From: JALHMQ01 sp964616395
Lineage (GTDB): Bacteria > Pseudomonadota > Gammaproteobacteria > Burkholderiales > Burkholderiaceae_F
DNA: 27,319 nt
Direction of reading: 5' to 3'
Assembly: GCA_964616395.1 (NCBI GenBank)
Contig: CAZTUT010000022.1
Coordinates: forward strand, 1 to 27,319
Notes under the pieces: model-generated
Told to the model about the DNA's origin: nothing
The model's input: only the letters and a program-made list of their open reading frames with translations
The model's database searches: none
Translations under genes and position numbers: made by a program
Part shown: piece after piece, positions 24,818-27,319 of the stretch
Numbering within the stretch: the first letter of the stretch is position 1
How the letters are laid out: the number at the start of each line of letters is the position of its first letter

Positions 24818-27319
24818 ATGAACGCCCCGCTGACCCCCGCCGCCGCACGTGCGCTGATGCCTGATGCCGAGGCACCCGCGCGTCTGCGCGAAATCCCGTA
24901 CAACTACACGTCGTTCTCGGATCGCGAAATCGTGATCCGGCTGCTGGGCGAGGCGAGCTGGCGCACGCTCGACGCGCTGCGCAGCGAGCGGCGCACGGGC
25001 CGCAGCGCGCGCATGCTGTACGAGGTGCTGGGCGACGTCTGGGTCGTGCAGCGCAATCCCTACCTGCAGGAAGACCTGCTCGATAACCCCAAGCGCCGCC
25101 GCATGCTGGCCGAAGCGCTGCATCACCGTCTCAACGAGATCGAGAAGCGGCGCGAGCCGCAGGCCGACGCCGAGCGCGACGCCAAGGTCGGCGAGCTGCT
25201 GACAGCGGCACGGCGCTGCGTGGCCGACTTTGAGCGGTCGTTCTCCGACATGTACGACCTGCGCAAGCGCGCACGCCGGCTGTTCGCGCGCATCACGCGC
25301 GACGACAACGTCGGCTTCGACGCCTTCGCGCGCGTGTCGCACGTCACCGATGCCACCGACTGGCGGGTCGAGTATCCGTTCGTGGTGCTGACCCCCGACC
25401 ACGAAGACGAGGTGCCGGCGCTGGTGCGCGCCTGCTTCGAGCTGGGCCTGACGGTGATCCCGCGCGGCGGCGGTACCGGCTACACCGGCTCGGCGGTGCC
25501 GCTGACGGCACTGTCGGCCGTCATCAATTGCGAAAAGCTCGAAACGCTCGGCGAGGTCGAGCGGATGACCCTGCCCGGCGTGGCCGAGCCGAAGCCGGTG
25601 ATCTTCTCCGGCAGCGGCGTGGTGACGCGGCGCGTGTCCGATGCCGCCGAGCGCGCCGGGCTGGTGTTCGCGGTCGATCCGACCTCGGCCGACAGCTCCT
25701 GCGTGGGCGGCAACATCGCGATGANNNNNNNNNNCGGCAAGAAGGCCGTGCTGTGGGGCACCGCGCTCGACAATCTGGTGTGGTGGCGGATGGTCGACCC
25801 CGAGGGCAACTGGCTCGAGGTCAGCCGCATCGAACACAACCTGGGCAAGATCCACGATGTTGAGACCGCGACCTTCGATCTGGTCTGGAAAGATGGCCGC
25901 CAGCCCGCCGACCGTGCGCGCGAGCTGAAGCGCGAGCGGCTGACGCTGCCGGGCCGGCTTTTCCGCAAAGCCGGGCTCGGCAAGGACGTCACCGACAAAT
26001 TCCTCGGCGGGCTGCCCGGCGTGCAGAAGGAAGGTTGCGACGGCTTCATCACCAGCGCGCGCTGGCTGCTGCACCGGATGCCGCCGAACATCCGCACCGT
26101 GTGCCTGGAGTTCTTCGGCTCGGCGCGCAACGCCGTGCCCAGCATTGTCGAGATCCGCGACTTCATGGCGCAGCAGGCGGCCGGCGGCGTGCTCCTGGCC
26201 GGCCTCGAACACCTGGACGAGCGCTACCTGCGCGCGGTTGGCTACACCACCAAGAGCAAGCGCGGCACGCTGCCCAAGATGGTGCTGATCGGCGACATCG
26301 TCGGCGACGACGATGCGGCGGTGGCGCGCGCCGCCAGCGAGGTGGTGCGGCGGGCCAATGCGCGCGCCGGCGAGGGCTTCATCGCGGTCAGCGCCGAGGC
26401 GCGCAAGAAATTCTGGCTCGACCGCGCCAAGACCGCCGCGATCTCGCGCCACACCAACGCCTTCAAACTCAATGAGGACGTGGTGATTCCGCTGGAGCGG
26501 ATGGGCGACTACACCGATGCCATCGAGCGCATCAACATCGAACTGTCGATCCGCAACAAGCTCGGCCTGCTCGATGCACTCGACCGCCATCTGGCCGGCG
26601 AAGTCGCGCTCGGCCGTACCGGCGACGTGGAGTTTGACCGGCTGCCGCGCGAGGAGATCCTCGGCGACCGGCTGGAGCAGGCGGGCGAGCTGCTGACTTT
26701 CGCGCGCCGGCGCTGGCGCTATCTGCTCGATCACCTGGACACGCCGCTGTCGCAGGCGCTGCCGGAGCTATCCAGGCTGGGCATCACGCACGTGGCCGGG
26801 CTGGCGCCAGAGCGCGGTGCGCTGCCGCTGATCGAGCTGCTGCAGGACCACACGATCCGTGTCAGCTGGAAGACCGAGATCCGGGCGCCGCTGGAGCGCA
26901 TCTTCAGCGGCAGCGCGTTCGCGCCGCTGCTGGCCGAGTGCGAGGCGATCCATCAGCGCGTGCTGCGCGGCCGCGTCTGGGTGGCGCTGCACATGCACGC
27001 CGGCGATGGCAACGTGCACACCAATATCCCGGTCAACAGCGACGACTACGCGATGCTCACCACTGCGCACGAGACCGTGGCGCGGATCATGCAGGTGGCG
27101 CGCGACCTCGACGGCGTGATCTCTGGCGAGCACGGCATCGGCCTGACCAAGCTCGAATTCCTGCGCGACGATGAAGTGGCGGCGTTCCGGGAGTACAAGC
27201 GCCGCGTCGACCCGCAGGAGCGCTTCAACAAGGGCAAGCTGATGGCGGGCGGCGACCTGCGCAACGCCTACACGCCGAGCTTCGGGCTGATGGGCCACGA
27301 GTCGCTGATCATGCAGCAG
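24818..27319 (+). CDS. DUF3683 FAD/FMN-binding oxidoreductase (D-lactate dehydrogenase/glycolate oxidase-like), N-terminal part
   Basis: The frame is open from the ATG at 24818 to the window end (834 residues visible). It starts with the DUF3683-type segment LREIPYNYTSFSDREIVIRLLGE (about 20-45). The FAD_binding_4 domain follows, with PFVVLTPDHEDEVPALVRACFELGLTVIPRGGGTGYTGSAVPL (about 185-230) and DPTSADSSCVGGNIAM before a 10-N gap. The FAD-oxidase C-terminal domain has LHMHAGDGNVHTNIPVNS (about 727) and ISGEHGIGLTKLEFL (about 769), which carry flavin and substrate contacts in the lactate/glycolate oxidase group. Homologues in Betaproteobacteria exceed 1,200 residues and continue with a Fe-S/CCG domain, which would be outside the window. 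The substrate is not known; a 2-hydroxy acid is plausible. Confidence 0.92.
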   Translation, partial: MNAPLTPAAARALMPDAEAPARLREIPYNYTSFSDREIVIRLLGEASWRTLDALRSERRTGRSARMLYEVLGDVWVVQRNPYLQEDLLDNPKRRRMLAEALHHRLNEIEKRREPQADAERDAKVGELLTAARRCVADFERSFSDMYDLRKRARRLFARITRDDNVGFDAFARVSHVTDATDWRVEYPFVVLTPDHEDEVPALVRACFELGLTVIPRGGGTGYTGSAVPLTALSAVINCEKLETLGEVERMTLPGVAEPKPVIFSGSGVVTRRVSDAAERAGLVFAVDPTSADSSCVGGNIAMXXXXGKKAVLWGTALDNLVWWRMVDPEGNWLEVSRIEHNLGKIHDVETATFDLVWKDGRQPADRARELKRERLTLPGRLFRKAGLGKDVTDKFLGGLPGVQKEGCDGFITSARWLLHRMPPNIRTVCLEFFGSARNAVPSIVEIRDFMAQQAAGGVLLAGLEHLDERYLRAVGYTTKSKRGTLPKMVLIGDIVGDDDAAVARAASEVVRRANARAGEGFIAVSAEARKKFWLDRAKTAAISRHTNAFKLNEDVVIPLERMGDYTDAIERINIELSIRNKLGLLDALDRHLAGEVALGRTGDVEFDRLPREEILGDRLEQAGELLTFARRRWRYLLDHLDTPLSQALPELSRLGITHVAGLAPERGALPLIELLQDHTIRVSWKTEIRAPLERIFSGSAFAPLLAECEAIHQRVLRGRVWVALHMHAGDGNVHTNIPVNSDDYAMLTTAHETVARIMQVARDLDGVISGEHGIGLTKLEFLRDDEVAAFREYKRRVDPQERFNKGKLMAGGDLRNAYTPSFGLMGHESLIMQQ
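25725..25734. other. Assembly gap (10 N) inside the FAD-binding motif
   Basis: Ten undetermined bases follow GNIAM and precede GKKAVLWG. The flanking frames agree, so the gap does not break the gene. Related enzymes read MNAGGKK at this place, so the missing bases encode the conserved NAGG flavin-binding loop; the given length is one codon longer than I would expect. Confidence 0.9.

Noticed and set aside
24479..26734. 751-codon open frame on the minus strand
   Set aside because: It is antisense to the clearly conserved FAD oxidoreductase (frame 24818 to end), and its translation shows no family features. Long antisense frames are common in GC-rich genes.

Overview
The window is a GC-rich, densely coded stretch of bacterial chromosome. 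Gene content and protein sequences point to a betaproteobacterium, most likely Burkholderiales: PPK2 polyphosphate kinase, ahcY behind an SAH riboswitch, the DUF485/ActP symporter pair next to a DUF294 nucleotidyltransferase and an exonuclease, a DUF3683 FAD oxidoreductase, and an NDUFA9-like epimerase. I see no mobile elements, CRISPR arrays, rRNA or tRNA genes. Two runs of N (100 nt at 1538-1637 and 10 nt at 25725-25734) suggest a scaffolded draft or metagenome assembly. No gene-free stretch exceeds about 240 bases.

Layout. 2-1643 (+): the end of threonine dehydratase ilvA, a YqhA-family membrane protein, and a DUF4112 protein that runs into the N gap. 1687-2805 (+): a Cys/Met-metabolism PLP enzyme. 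2822-5060 (-): a tightly coupled operon of pteridine-reductase-like SDR, folB and ttcA, linking folate and tRNA thiolation. 5235-6953 (+): a MidA-type methyltransferase, a DUF2905 protein, and a gene that ordinary ORF calling misses, a SelW/Rdx-family selenoprotein with an in-frame UGA in a CxxU motif and a SECIS-like hairpin just downstream. 7019-9240 (-): cca and an NDUFA9-like NAD-dependent epimerase. 9479-10120 (+): a hemerythrin-domain protein with an FNR-like box upstream. 10117-15156 (-): a DEDDh exonuclease, a cNMP/CBS/DUF294 signalling protein, a terminator, an ActP-type acetate symporter and its DUF485 partner. 15367-17508 (-): a Slt-type lytic transglycosylase. 17621-18946 (+): 5-formyl-THF cyclo-ligase and a glutathione S-transferase. 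18948-21691 (-): the methyl-cycle operon ahcY, a 4-TM holin-like protein and metF, led by a promoter and an SAH riboswitch. 21913-23148 (-): ppk2. 23358-24584 (-): an HD-GYP protein. 24818-end (+): a large FAD oxidoreductase, cut by the window edge.

Themes. One-carbon and methyl metabolism recurs (SDR/folB, 5-FCL, metF, ahcY), as does RNA maturation (ttcA, cca). The most striking item is the selenoprotein at 6744-6953. It implies that the organism decodes UGA as selenocysteine and should carry selA, selB, selC and selD elsewhere. The second is the SAH riboswitch, which appears to place an uncharacterised four-helix membrane protein in the S-adenosylhomocysteine recycling operon.
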